NCBI GenBank assembly: GCA_034440575.1
Contig: JAOTOL010001621.1
Span: forward strand, 2,722,501-2,786,500
Direction of reading: 5' to 3'
Length of the DNA stretch: 64,000 nucleotides
DNA from: Imbricaverruca yamaguchii
Lineage: Eukaryota > Arthropoda > Thecostraca > Neoverrucidae
Shown: in pieces, positions 45,457-58,240 of the stretch
Position numbering within the stretch: position 1 is the first letter of the stretch
Layout of the letters: the number at the start of each line of letters is the position of its first letter
Made by a program: the position numbers and the translations under genes
The notes under the pieces: generated by a model
Database searches by the model: none
Told to the model about the DNA's origin: nothing
Seen by the model: the letters and a program-made list of their open reading frames with translations, nothing else

Positions 45457-45760
45457 GTACATTTGGTTACGTACATTTCATTACGTACATGTCATTTGCA
45501 CTTGTATTTGCCTTACGTACACTTGCATTCGGGTTGCGTACATTTGGCATTTGCATATGATTGCTCTCACGTACATGTATATTTGCTCTGCGTTTATGTA
45601 CTTTTGTGTTTACGTACATTTACATTTATGTACATTTGCTATGAGTACGTAGGATCATTTACATAAATTTCAATTCACACCCACATGCGTTCTTTTCATT
45701 GTACGTACCATTGCGCTTACGTACATTTGTGCATACGTATATTTGTGTTGAGATGCTTTT
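45457..45760. repeat. Degenerate TACGTACATTTGCGC array, right part
   Basis: CCCGTACATTTGGTTACGTACATTTC... repeats the words and orientation in which the left part stops near 40018. The two are best read as one array split by a roughly 5.4-kb insertion that includes the LINE. Confidence 0.7.
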
Positions 45761-46144
45761 GCGGATTTTTCCAAACAGATCATGTAGTCAGAATTGTCAT
45801 CCGATGCATCTAAGACCTCGTGATTCAGGCGCACAGCAGATACGGTGACTACCACCATTATGGACGCTACATGACCAATCCTGGTCGATGTGCCCTAAAA
45901 CTCAAATAACTAATCGACTACCACCATTGATTGCTAGTTTTCAGAACAGTGGTCACCCGTGTCTTGACACTCACGAACTAAAGCATACATTTTGCAGCTG
46001 ATGGGAAAAGTGTCGTCGGATGCCTCTGAATTTGGTACTTTTCTGATCCGAGGTTGTCACTTGTCTATTCAATTTGAACTCCTTATCCAGACGCCCTGGG
46101 GCGGTCAGGCATGGCGGGGCTGAACATGTGCACATTTATAAAAT
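45761..46144. other. Unassigned
   Basis: Nothing recognised. Confidence 0.4.
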
Positions 46145-47360
<1,216 letters not shown>

Positions 47361-47757
47361 CTACTGGCCCCCTGTTATGTCATGTGTCACTACGACGCAT
47401 ACCACCAAGCACAGGCACAGTTCCCACACACACAGACATGCAGCCAGAGGCGCCGAACACCACGGCGGGGCACCAGGTAATAGGGCAGCCACTCGTCCGC
47501 TCACTCCTCGAGCTATCATCGCCACTACTGCTGTTCGACACTGACTGTCTAGCCATGTTGCAAGATTACGATCCGATGTATTCACAATTTGCTGGGCTAT
47601 GCAAAAGACCGTACAGTTAGGAAGGAATAAATTGTTTTAATGCACATTAGTTATCATTTTCCTTGTGTCTGCATTCACTGTGTAGTGTCCAAAAGCGATA
47701 TGTAATTTCTTGCTTGCAACCATTCAATGGCCAGCTACTGAAGCAATTGGTATCAAC
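47361..47757 (-). repeat. Family E repeat, minus orientation
   Basis: Inverted partner of 39181-39594. It is interrupted at its outer end by the hAT-like element; after the element the E sequence resumes for only about 16 bp (GTATCAACAGCTGACT). The left partner has an extra 17-bp string (AGGTTGCATACGTTTAG) near 39403-39419. Confidence 0.85.
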
Positions 47758-47785
47758 CAGGGATGCGGAGCCGGAAAATTTTGGA

Positions 47786-47817
<32 letters not shown>

Positions 47818-48609
47818 AGTAAAATGTCCCGGCGGCTCCAGCTCCGGCTCCGGCTCCGGGAAAAATGTACCGGCTCCGGCGGCTCCGGCTCCGGCTCCGG
47901 CTCCGTACATCCCAAACGTGATCAATCCATTAAGTAAGAGCTAGGGGAGTTAGCCGCGACCACTCAGAGGCGCAAACTTCAGACAATTATAAGCAACTTT
48001 CCCATATAAACCCTGTATCTATCCTTAAATAAACACCCGCCCCCGCCCAAATCACTTTTCGGTGTTATGTCCTCGTAAACTGACGCTCGCTTCGTGCCGT
48101 ATTGGGGAAATCAGAAGAGGGGAGACACGAATCACCAACACTCCCCATCCCGTGAACGGTCCAAGCAACACCATTGTTGTATATTGTAATGTTTGACCTC
48201 ATCTCTAATAAGGTACAACAACCCGTTGATGATGGAAACAATGAATTTAACTGAACTAAACATGTAACTATTGCATTGACTACTGAGGCTAGAATATGGT
48301 TATTGGTTATTCTACCATTACTTGACGATATTTTTACATGCTACTTGTATTTAAATATTTTGGCTTTCAAAAATGCGCTTTCATACCATACCAGACCATA
48401 CTAGGTATGTGTTCATTTCACGTTTGCTAATTTTGTTTCATTACCCCACTTTCGCAGTCAGAGCTGCCCTGCTTTTGACGGCTCCGGCTCCGACTCCGGC
48501 TCCGAGTAAAATGTCCCGGCGGCTCCGGCTCCGGCTCCGGCCCCGGAAAAAAATGTTCCGACTCCGGCAGCTCCGGCTCCGGCTCGGGCTCTGGCTCCGC
48601 GTGTCCCTA
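47758..48609. mobile_element. hAT-like non-autonomous element with 8-bp duplication
   Basis: 852 bp from CAGGGATGCGGAGCC to GGCTCCGCGTGTCCCTA. The ends are imperfect inverted repeats (CAGGGA-T-GCGGAGCC and TAGGGACACGCGGAGCC). It is flanked by GTATCAAC at 47750-47757 and 48610-48617. The family E copy at 39186-39193 has this octamer only once. 8-bp duplications with YAGGG ends are the hAT signature. Subterminal (GGCTCC)n arrays with a GAGTAAAATGTCCCGGCGG spacer lie at 47791-47908 and 48478-48600. There is no transposase frame inside. Confidence 0.88.
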
Positions 48610-48625
48610 GTATCAACAGCTGACT

Positions 48626-49867
48626 GCTCAGTGATCAGCGAATCAGCGCTGGAGGTTGCATTCGTGTGACATGGCCAGAGAGGGTAAAAATATTGGTTTT
48701 TCGTTAGGTGTGAGATGTCAAAACGGCATAGCAGGATGTCTAAATTTGATATGTAATTCGTGTAATATAAAATGCTTTTGATGCCTTTCCGACTAAGATT
48801 TGAGTCGATGGTGTAGGTAATTACGATTGGACCTTTATCATTTGTTTTGTTATTCATAATTTAAAAAGAGCTATATTCTGGAGAGGCTATATTCTGGAGA
48901 GCTATATAGGTAGAATAATAAATGCAATAAACTGGTATTGTATGCCATATCACATTATAGGTCATCCCTTTGCCTGAAATCGCATTGCAAGATGTTCATG
49001 TAACACCATGAACATCTTGAAATTCCTTATTGAGGCATGCATGTGCTATTTATGCAAGAGATATTGTTAGAAACGAGACATAACTACTTCATATCAAGGA
49101 GCTGGATGGTACTACTTCTTGGAGAAGGATGTTGATTGAGTGTTCAGAAAGTGGTGTATTCCGCCATATTTCATGAATAATTTATCACTGTTGCCAGATG
49201 ACACTTGCACATATGCATCGTGTGGTCGTGAGCGTGGTCAGGAACATTTCAAATTGGATTAGAAAATAAAATGAATTGGTCCATCCCTACTTCCAAGGTT
49301 ATGAGACTTACCAGGTGTGATTAAACAACACAAATTTGTTATGCTTTCAGCATCAACAACATAACAAAGATGGGCTATTAACAACTTCGATGCGTGCGTT
49401 TCATGTATGCATTTAATTTCAGAACAAAATTAAACTAAAGAAAGCATTTATCAAGTGGTACTTTGTTCGGACAAAATCCCATCATCTCATCATTGAGAAA
49501 GCATTTACACACCGAAGTCACTAAACACACTTCTCAAAACCATAAGTATCCCCATTCACGACACATAGGCACACTGAAAGCACATTGGAACCAGCAGTCA
49601 CTACTTTCCGTCAGAGCGGCAGCTGTCATCTCCTGCGTTAGGAGTGAAACCTCAAAGCGTCTCGAGCAAGAACACTGTTTTCGTTTGACCCTCGTGGGCT
49701 GGCATTTTGTCAGACCAAACTGGATTTACAATCATTCTTATATTGGGCTGACAATACTGTGAGCCTAGATTAGACACATCATATTTTCATGAGAAATGAA
49801 GACAAGGTTACACTAACACATTAGGTAGGCATGCCAGCCTATGCCAGGCACACCCTAACATGACCAT
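48626..49867. other. Unassigned
   Basis: No recognised gene. A direct duplication GAGAG(G)CTATATTCTGGAGAG lies at about 48868-48905. Confidence 0.4.
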
Positions 49868-50695
49868 CTAACCCGCGCCGTCTTTCCGGTCAGATCCTCA
49901 CACCCGGTCTTGGGGGGGAGTAACCCCCCTCTAAAATCCAAACTAAGCGTCGCACGAAAACGAAAGAGGTATCATCGGAAAGCACTCGATGAGTAGGGTC
50001 TGGATCCACCCCCCCAAAAAAAAATCCCAAAAGTGACGTCACTAGGGGATAGATTTTCACGACTATTCACGACTTACATTATGTTTTTGGCTCTGGGGAG
50101 TTCATTTTGGGGGATATTTGAAAGAAAAAAAATATATTTCGAATCAGAAACGGACAGCGAAATCGACCAGGGCCCTAAAATTTTGCCCCGCAAAAATACA
50201 TTATTTTTTTTAATTTCAAAATTGTGTTTTTTCAAGTTTTCTTTAAATTTCCTTTTCTAATGCGTAGAGCAGACCGAGAAACGTTGTTGGAAGTTAACTT
50301 GCTCTAAAAATATGCGTACTTTAGCCAGAATCTTCGATTTGAGCTCTAATAGGCAAATATGCAAAATGTATAGGTAGTCAAAAACGGAAAAAACGGACAA
50401 ATTCCTTTCATACGTTTTGTTGCATACCTAAAGACAAGTAAACGCTGAAGTTTCCTTAACATATATGTATCCGTTAAAGCGTGACGACTGGTTGAACATT
50501 TTTGGAGGTGACCTCACTTGAACTTAACTAATTCATCGACCCTAAATGACCTGACTTCAAAATTTTGAACAAGCATGCCAAATTGATGTGGAAAAAGGTA
50601 TGCGAAATTTTAGCGCACTCCCGAGCGCTGTTCGTTCACTATCCGCGAAAAACCTGAGGGGGCGGTTGAACCCCCCACGAGACGGGACGTGTTAA
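49868..50695 (+). mobile_element. Family A element, full length (A12)
   Basis: 828 bp from CTAACCCGCGCCGTCTTTCC (left TTAA mutated to CTAA) to GACGGGACGTGTTAA. The order is identical to A1, with the GTGACGTCACT octamer near 50032. Confidence 0.85.
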
Positions 50696-50912
50696 GCGAT
50701 TCGTGATTGCGATGCCGCGCCATCGCGTAATCAGTATTCCTCATTCGAATTCGACGTCTCTTTCCCGATTTGGACACACCATTCCTTCATATCGTAGGAA
50801 GTATTTTTATCTGGACATCTCGAATTGCATTGCCACATTTTTGTTTCGGACAATGCTGAAAACAACCCTTTGTGCACGCAATGTGCGATGGTGCGGAACG
50901 CTCCTTGTGCTG

Positions 50913-51218
50913 TTAACCTGCGCCGTTTCTCCGGTCAGATCCTCACACCCCGTCTCGGGGGGGGGGGGATTTAGTAACCCACCTCTAAAATCCAAACTAA
51001 ACGTCGCACGAAAACGAAAGAGGTGTCATCGGAACGCGATCGACGAGTAGGGTCCGGATCCACCAAATGACCTAACTTCAAATTTTTTAACAAGCATGCC
51101 AAATTGATGTGGGAAAGGGTATGCCAAATTTGGGCGCACGCTGTTCGTCCACTATCCGTGAAAAACCTGAGGGGGCGGTTGAAGACCACCCCCCCCCCCC
51201 CGAGACGGGACGGGTTAA
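50913..51218 (+). mobile_element. Family A internal-deletion derivative (A13)
   Basis: Both termini are intact (TTAACCTGCGCCG and GAGACGGGACGGGTTAA), but the middle (about 525 bp) is gone. The left part stops at GGTCCGGATCCACC, and the next bases AAATGACCTAACTTC belong to the right part. This is a 306-bp MITE derivative. Confidence 0.85.
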
Positions 51219-51400
51219 CCCACACCGTCTTTCCGGTCAGATTCTCAGACCCCATCTCGGGGAGGGGTCATTTTATATCCCACACTAATCTCCAAATCAA
51301 GTGTTACAGGAAAACGAACGTTGTGTCATCAGAAAGCGCTCGACGAGTATGGTTCAAAACCACCCCTATTTTTTCAACCAAAAAAGTGACGTCACTATAG
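51215..51400 (+). mobile_element. Family A left-end fragment sharing a TTAA with A13 (A14)
   Basis: Starts at the same TTAA that ends A13 (51215-51218) with TTAACCCACACCGTCTTTCC, and runs to AAAAAGTGACGTCACTATAG. The rest of the element is absent. Confidence 0.8.
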
Positions 51401-53082
51401 TGAGCCCCTCTTGGATCGGCTCCTGAAGGGTGGGGATTCGGTGAATGTGCTTGATGTGCACACACGGGGTAGCAGGGGTGGGAATATTCGAAAATCATGA
51501 TGTGAGGAGGGAGGAGATGGTTGTAGATGAATAGAATGTGAGGGCCAAAATGGATTGTGGACAGCCTCCAAATTGGCCCATGTTAAAAATTGGAATTATC
51601 ATGGAGCCGAGCGAACGTAGGAGAGGATCCTAAACATATGTCATTCAACCACCATAGTTGGTAGGATTATTGTTTACACACACTGCAGGGAATGTGGCAA
51701 TTTTCCAAAAGGATTATCGATGCTTCTGAGTTTCTTGAGATGAAGGCAACATTCCTTACGCATCGCGAATGGCTTTACATGACTGTCATCATGAACATAG
51801 TTGGTGGGATGCACGGAGAGTAGTATCTCTACCCATCATATCCACACACACTTCGGTGCAGCCTGATCTTGGCCACGTTTTATCAACATGATCGTCAAAG
51901 TGTCAAACACATTTGTGGATGTATCGCAGAAGTTCAATTCATCAGCAGATATATGATGTAGGTGAAAATGTGTGCGTATGTTGGTCGAACTGCAAATTTT
52001 TCGATGTCGGTCAGACTGCGAAGCGTGTCCCCCTCGATCGCACTGCAATATGTCCCGTTGTCTGTCGAACGGCAAAGTATGGCACGTTTACAAGCTCTCG
52101 TCTGTGAACCTGTCTGTGAACCCTTTCCTGCCGAAGCATAGACACAGTGGATAAATTTAACAACACAGAACTGCTTTGGCTTCAGGTGGGCCCAATGATG
52201 AAGTGTTTAGCAAGAGCAAACAAAAATGGCTCACCAGTTTTTAGTGTACGGGCATACTCCTATATCTCGGGCTCTTGGCACGTATGAATACTGGCACCTC
52301 TTACCATTTTGCGGATGATAATTTGTTAGTATGCATACTGTGTTGCCAAATACACAATTGCAAAGGCATCTTGCCATAGAAACATTATCGAAGTTACAAC
52401 TAATGTTTCTTCTGGGTTCAATCAGAAAGAGAGACTCGTATAGATCAAGTCTCATGTATAATCACGAGATGTTCCCACTCCAATTTCCTTGAAGTCTGTC
52501 CAATTATCGCATGTTGGATCATGATGAAGTGCGTTGATTGGGCTAAACCGACTCTCTTGTTTTCATGGTTTGTTGTGGAACGATAATTATGAGGGTTATC
52601 CAAAGGTATTGCCTTATAACAAGTTGTATAAATTATTCAAGAATAGATAGCTCACACAGGGACACATTTTCTTACTACATGATTACAATTTGACGGTGAT
52701 TAGAACAGCATACTTTGTACATGTGTGTGGTCAGGTCAGGGACATAACGACACTGCCAAATTTGACCCATTTTGGACCATTTCTACTTTTTGTAATATGT
52801 GTTCTATACAATGGTGTGTGTTTTAACTATGTGCTTGACCGGCAATGGAGACATACTATGCGGTTGAATTTTTCGTAACTGCCATTTTCATGTTCAACAA
52901 CATTTCCGAGTAAAAAGTGAGATCATGTTCTGGCCCCATTTGACGAGGTTTTTCCGATGATATTAGATTCGCTTTCGTCCACCGCTCAGCTTGGAAGTTA
53001 GAGAGAGGACACAATGCCTTGACCGCCCACCCACCCCTCACCTCGAGCGGTGAGTTAGGATCTGACAAAAGCGATGGATCGA

Positions 53083-53083
<1 letters not shown>
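51401..53083. other. Unassigned
   Basis: About 1.7 kb without recognised genes or shared repeats. Confidence 0.4.
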
Positions 53084-53142
<59 letters not shown>

Positions 53143-53193
53143 TTTATATATTTTATTATTATTTATATATACATCTATATATATATATATATA
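53084..53193. repeat. (TA)n microsatellite, two blocks
   Basis: TA blocks at 53084-53134 and about 53176-53193, separated by an AT-rich degenerate piece. Confidence 0.95.
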
Positions 53194-53856
53194 GTGTGTG
53201 TAAGTATGTGTGTATGTATGTAAATATCACGATGTGCACTTCGATTCAATAAGCAGCAGTTGCAGCGATAATGACCTTCACCGTGGTCATAGTTCTCCAG
53301 GGGCCGTCAGGAATGTCGCCCGGTCTCGTGAGCGGCGGGAGATAAACATCGCGATGACGCCTTCTGTGATCCGGGCGCTACCTCCCACCCCGCACCGTGT
53401 CGTGTCGTGTGTCGCGTGCGCAGCGCTGCCACCGTCGCCGCACGCCAGGCCAGCCAATCCTCTGAGGCGACCTACCAGCGCAGCCAGCTTTCGGCTGTCT
53501 CCGACTTGGAGTTGGCGAGCGACACCTTTTTGCACACTGCCTCCGGCGTCACGGCTGGACGGCCACATCTTGAGATTCAGAGCAACGATCCGGAGCGCCG
53601 CCCAGTCGGTTCGGACGTGGGCGATGACGCCACCGCGCCCGAGTGGCCGGTTATCGTGGTGACGTGTGTGATCAGCTGACCTCAGCGGCACTGATCGAAA
53701 GTCGACGCTCCGACACTGGCCAGTCTCGCCGAGTCACGGCACGCGGACGCGGTCCTCACGCCACGCCAGGCAGAAGTTCCAATGGGCGCTATCTGGTCAT
53801 TAGACCAATGCGCCCTGAAGCTCAAAAACTAACTCAGACGAAATTTCGAGATCATA
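53194..53856. other. CpG-rich block, unassigned
   Basis: 53290-53790 is GC- and CpG-rich. Open frames exist on both strands (53210-53662 plus, 53287-53691 minus), so coding cannot be assigned. It could be a CpG island. Confidence 0.35.
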
Positions 53857-53917
53857 CGCTATGTGTTCAGATGCATGGAATTCCGAGCCGGGATTCCATG
53901 CATCTGAACACATAGCG
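53857..53917. repeat. Perfect 25-bp hairpin, 11-nt loop
   Basis: 53857-53881 (CGCTATGTGTTCAGATGCAT then GGAAT) is exactly complementary to 53893-53917. The loop is TCCGAGCCGGG. There are no mismatches in 25 pairs. Confidence 0.95.
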
Positions 53918-53989
53918 CCAACACGAACCGGGATCGTAAAGCTCGTACCGTCTTTTGATAACAAATTATCGTTAATCAGAGCATGCGCT

Positions 53990-54416
53990 TTTCTGTTCAG
54001 TTCCTTGAAGGACGTGTTTTGTGTTCACGGAAAAGCTAGGGAAAAGACCGCAAAATATAAATCTGTCACTGATATTTCCGTTCCTTTTTTCTTGTTTGCA
54101 TTCATGCCGGTTGTTGACACCACACTGAAAAAACGGTTTGAGAACGCGTTCGTTATGTTGCTCACGGAAGGACAGTTATCGGACTCAATATTTTCAATGA
54201 GTGGAGTTTTTAGACAGTTAGAACCAAAATTTTGCGGATTTATGTCATGGACCAAGTACGTTTCTCAATATTCATACGTAACTATATCCAGTCATCCTGG
54301 GAAATATTGCAGGCCTCTAGTTTTATGCAGTTGTAGCCACCATGAGAATAGATGGTGAACTAATAGTCCTATTTCTAACGGCGTCCACCCGCCATTGCTG
54401 TGCATTCCTTTCAAAG

Positions 54417-54418
<2 letters not shown>
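53990..54418 (+). repeat. Family C repeat fragment (C3)
   Basis: Aligns with C1 and C2 (GTTGCTCACGGAAGGACAG.TATCGGACTCAATATTTT, CCACCATGAGAATAGATG, AACGGCGTCCACCCGCCATTGC). It is cut by a (TA)n tract at 54420. Its plus frame stays open for about 118 codons, longer than in the other copies. Confidence 0.7.
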
Positions 54419-54419
<1 letters not shown>

Positions 54420-54478
<59 letters not shown>

Positions 54479-54482
54479 ATAT

Positions 54483-54526
<44 letters not shown>
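54420..54526. repeat. (TA)n microsatellite
   Basis: Two TA blocks separated by ATTATATATAATATTTTTTTAT. Confidence 0.95.
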
Positions 54527-54529
<3 letters not shown>

Positions 54530-54715
54530 GCAATACTTCACAGTGAAGTATTGCCGCCCCGGTGGCCTGCTATGGTCTCCCCTGTCCTGGCAACACAGGG
54601 CTCTAGTCGCTTCGCGCGCCCGCATTTAGTGACTGCTGGAAGGGTCAGTTGGCAGCTGGCCCGATAAGGCCGGGGACCAGCTACCGGGCGGTCGTGTCGG
54701 TGCATTGACGGCACG
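54527..54715. other. Unassigned
   Basis: GC-moderate. Begins with an imperfect inverted piece GGCAATACTTCACAGTGAAGTATTGCC at about 54530-54556. Confidence 0.45.
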
Positions 54716-55553
54716 TTAACCCTTTCCGGTCTTTCCGGTCTTCCCGGTCAAATCCTCCCACCCCGTCTCGGGGGGGGGGATGAAGACCCCCTATAAAATC
54801 CAAACTGAGTGTCGCACGAAAGCGAAAGAGGTGTCATCGAAAAGCGCTCGACGAGTAGGGTCTAAATCCACCCTCCAAAACAATTTTCCCCCAAAAGTGA
54901 CGTCGCCAGGGGGCTAGATTTTCACGACTTCACGACTTACATTATGTTTTTGATCCTGGGGAGTTCATTTTTGGGATATATAAAAAACTTCTTTTTTTAA
55001 TGAGAAAAGGACAGCGAAATCGACCAGGGCTACAATTTTTTTGCCCCCCCCCAACAAAATAGAAATTTCAAAATTTTGCGTTTTCAAGATTTCTTAAATT
55101 TTCCTTTTCTAATGGGTAGGGCAGACCGAGAAACGTTGTTGGAAGTATACTTGCCAAAAGAAAAACTGCTTACTTTAGCCAGAATCCTCTATTTCAACTA
55201 CAATTTGGCAAATACGCATGATTTATATGTAGTCAAAAACGAAAAAAATATGAAAGATTCGACTCGTACGTTTTGTTGCATCCGTAAAGATAAGCAAACG
55301 CTGAAAGTTTCATTAATATATCTGTATCCGTTAAAGCGTGACGACTGGTTGAACTTTTTTGGAGGTGACCTCACTTGACCTTGACTAACTAGTTTACCCT
55401 AGATGACCTGACGTAAACATTTTGAGTCAGCATGTCAAATTTATATCGGAAAAGGTATGCCGAATTTCAGCGCGCTGCCGTGCGCCGTCCGTCCGCTATC
55501 CGCAAAAACATGAGGGGGCGGTTGAAGACCCCCCCCGAAACTGGACGGGGTAA
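54716..55553 (+). mobile_element. Family A element, full length (A15)
   Basis: 838 bp from TTAACCCTTTCCGGTC to CGAAACTGGACGGGGTAA (right TTAA mutated to GTAA). The recurrent frame is longest here: 55076-55378 reads MGRADRETLLEVYLP in its first half and YPLKRDDWLNFFGGDLT at its end. Confidence 0.85.
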
Positions 55554-55689
55554 ACTTTCGGTTGAAATTCTGCCGTTGAATTCATGGATCGGGTGGCAGG
55601 GCCAGGGCTCACGCAACAAACTAAGCTTGGCAATACGTCCCTGGTTTAAAAAGCCACCCCATCAAGAACTCGCATTAAATTTATTTTAG

Positions 55690-56960
55690 AAAGGAAGACA
55701 AAAGAATAGCTTCATAGTCCGATATGTGCTGATAATTATGGAGAACAATGGTAAGTCGAATTGCATGGCACGATATTTCTTGTTTTTTAATTCACAGCTG
55801 TTTACCATCTTTCCTTCCATCATACTGGTCCTTCATTGCAGCATATGCTTCCTAGCGGTCAACTGCAGGTCGGGAATTTCGAAAGCTCAGGTAAAGTGAA
55901 GCTTTGTGATTTTGTGCAATGACGTTTTGTTTGGCTCACATGTATTAACCCGTCCCGTCTCGTGGGGGGTCTTCAACCCCCCTCAGGCCAGGCTTTCCGC
56001 GGATAGCGGACGAACGGCGCGAGGAGGCGCGCCCAAATTTGGCATACCTTCTCCCACATCAATTTGACATGTTGATTAAAAATTTTGAAGTCAGGTCATC
56101 TAGGGTCAGCGAGTTAGTCAAGGTCAACTGAGGTCACCTCCAAAAACGTTCAAGCAGTCGTGACGCTTTAACGGATACAGGATATTTTAATGAAACTTTC
56201 AGCGTTTGCTTATCTTTAGGGATGCAATAAAATGTACGAGTGAAACTTTTTTTTGTCTTTGATTACATATAAATTTGCGTGTTTGCCAAATTGCAGTTCA
56301 AATAGAGGATTCTGGTAAAGTAAGCAATTTTTATTAGGAAAAGTTGACTTCCAACAACGTTTCTCGGTTTGCTCTACTCATTGGAAAAGGAAAATTATAG
56401 AAAACTTGAAAACTCTAAATTTTGAAACTAAGAAAAAAAATTCGGGGGCGAAAAAAAAGCGCTGGTCGACTTCGCTGTCCTTTTCTCATTTCAAATACAT
56501 TTTGTTTTTCCATATATCCCTCAAAACTCCCCAGAGCCAAAAACATAATGTAAGTTGTGAAAAGGGGAAAATTGTCTTGGGGAAAAATTGTTTTGGTGAT
56601 GGACCCGGACCCTAATCGTCGAGCGTTTTCCGATTACACCTCTTTCGTTTACGTGCGATGCCTGGTTTGGATTTTATAGGGGGTTACTACCCCCCTCCCC
56701 CGAGACTGGGTGTGAGGATCTGGCCGGAAAGACGACGCGGGTTAAACACCGTCTTCATTGGGATTGAACGTGCTCGGGAAACAACACAGGCGATTTTCCG
56801 CGTGGTCCCGGACTGAACAGCGGTGCTTGAAATAGAGCACATGCCTCTTAAAACAAGCGAAGTGTGTGTTAAACAGACTTCGTAAGCATGTTCACCTCGT
56901 AAGGCTGCACTCGACAACGGCGGATCAAGTAATTGTAACTAGGGAATGGGAATTTGCCTG
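55690..56960 (+). repeat. Family C repeat (C4), split by family A
   Basis: The left part (55690-55948) has GGAGAACAATGGTAAGTCGAATTGCATGGCACGATATTTC in register with C1. The right part (56746-56960) has ACACCGTCTTCATTGGG and GGCGATTTTCCG. Uninterrupted C copies read GTATTGAAACCAGTCTTCG (C1) or GTGTTACACACCGTCTTC (C2) at the join. Confidence 0.75.
55945..56745 (-). mobile_element. Family A element, full length, inserted in C (A16)
   Basis: 801 bp on the minus strand from TTAACCCGTCCCGTCTCG to AAAGACGACGCGGGTTAA, with TTAA at both ends. Flanks belong to family C. Confidence 0.87.
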
Positions 56961-58240
56961 TAGGGATGCCTTCGACGGAAAACAATCGAAGAGGGGGGTG
57001 TATTCTAACACATTCTGTTCTCAGAACACCTACATTTGCATGTCTCCCGCGTCATGTTGGTCGCGGGAAGAAAACCATGGGATGGGAAGAATATCGGAAT
57101 GTTATGGGAAGAAAGCCGGAAAGAGGGAACCTCCGACTTTTTTATCGCAATTACACTGGCACTTTTCTGCGTAGTCACTGGTTATAACACCAGCATCGGG
57201 AATGTATTTTTCGTTTCAGAACCGAAGATCTGCTGCTGCATGTTTGGCTGCTATGCCAGGGGGTGCTCGCATATCTACAAATTGGTCTGAGTGGCACATG
57301 CGGGCAACGTAAATCAGCGCCCATGCAATGCAGGCTACCCTGGACTTTATCCATGGCCATCGCGAGTCTCATTTTTTAGTCGAACCGCTGGCTGGAAAAC
57401 GGAATGTTTCGACGTTGAATGAGCAGCCCAATCAATACGGGACCAATGTGCGCGACACGATTGACCAATGTGCAGCGTGCAGCCTCCGTTACCGTGTCAT
57501 GCAGATGCACCGCGACCGATACGTGCGCATACTTGCTCTGCCTGTGCATGGCTTCTGCCGGCATATTGCACAGCGTGTCATGACATAACATTGACTGAAT
57601 ATTTGGATCATGTGCTGCTTATGCCAGTTGTCACTGTCACATATCTGTATTCATATATTTACCTCACGATACATGCTTTTTATGTACAGTGGTTATTGTG
57701 GACACAGTGGCAACCCACTGGCTGATAGTAGTCCCGACGCTTCCTTGACCGTCGCAGTGTACAAATATGCCGTGCACCATACAACTTGATGTTCTAGCAA
57801 GGCTACATGTGGTACGCTATGCCGTGGATGATTATAACTGCACAGAGCGCTGTGACTATGTCTGTAGCAGTTGAAGGATGTGTGGCACAGCACCGGCCGT
57901 ACTCTCACCTATCCAGGCACCACATTTGGACATGCCTTATAATTGTGCCGTAATTGCGCCATATTTAGCACACATTTTACTCATCAGATAGTTGCGTGTC
58001 CAATGTCTGTCACTACATATTATGATGATGGAATTTTGCTGCATAATTGTTATGAATCGACCACGCGTCATGATTAGAGACCGGGTTTGGTGGGATGCCG
58101 TCCACTAAGTGTCTATAATCATTGGGTCTGCGCCTCAGTTAGCAAGGTCAGAATGCGTTGTCTGTTCTGGGATTGATCCAAGCATTGAAAAGTTCGACAT
58201 TGTCTACTCCTATGTACACACGACAAAGCTTCATCTGAAT
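56961..58240. other. Unassigned
   Basis: Several short frames (57036-57290, 57328-57588 plus) without recognised motifs. Confidence 0.4.
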
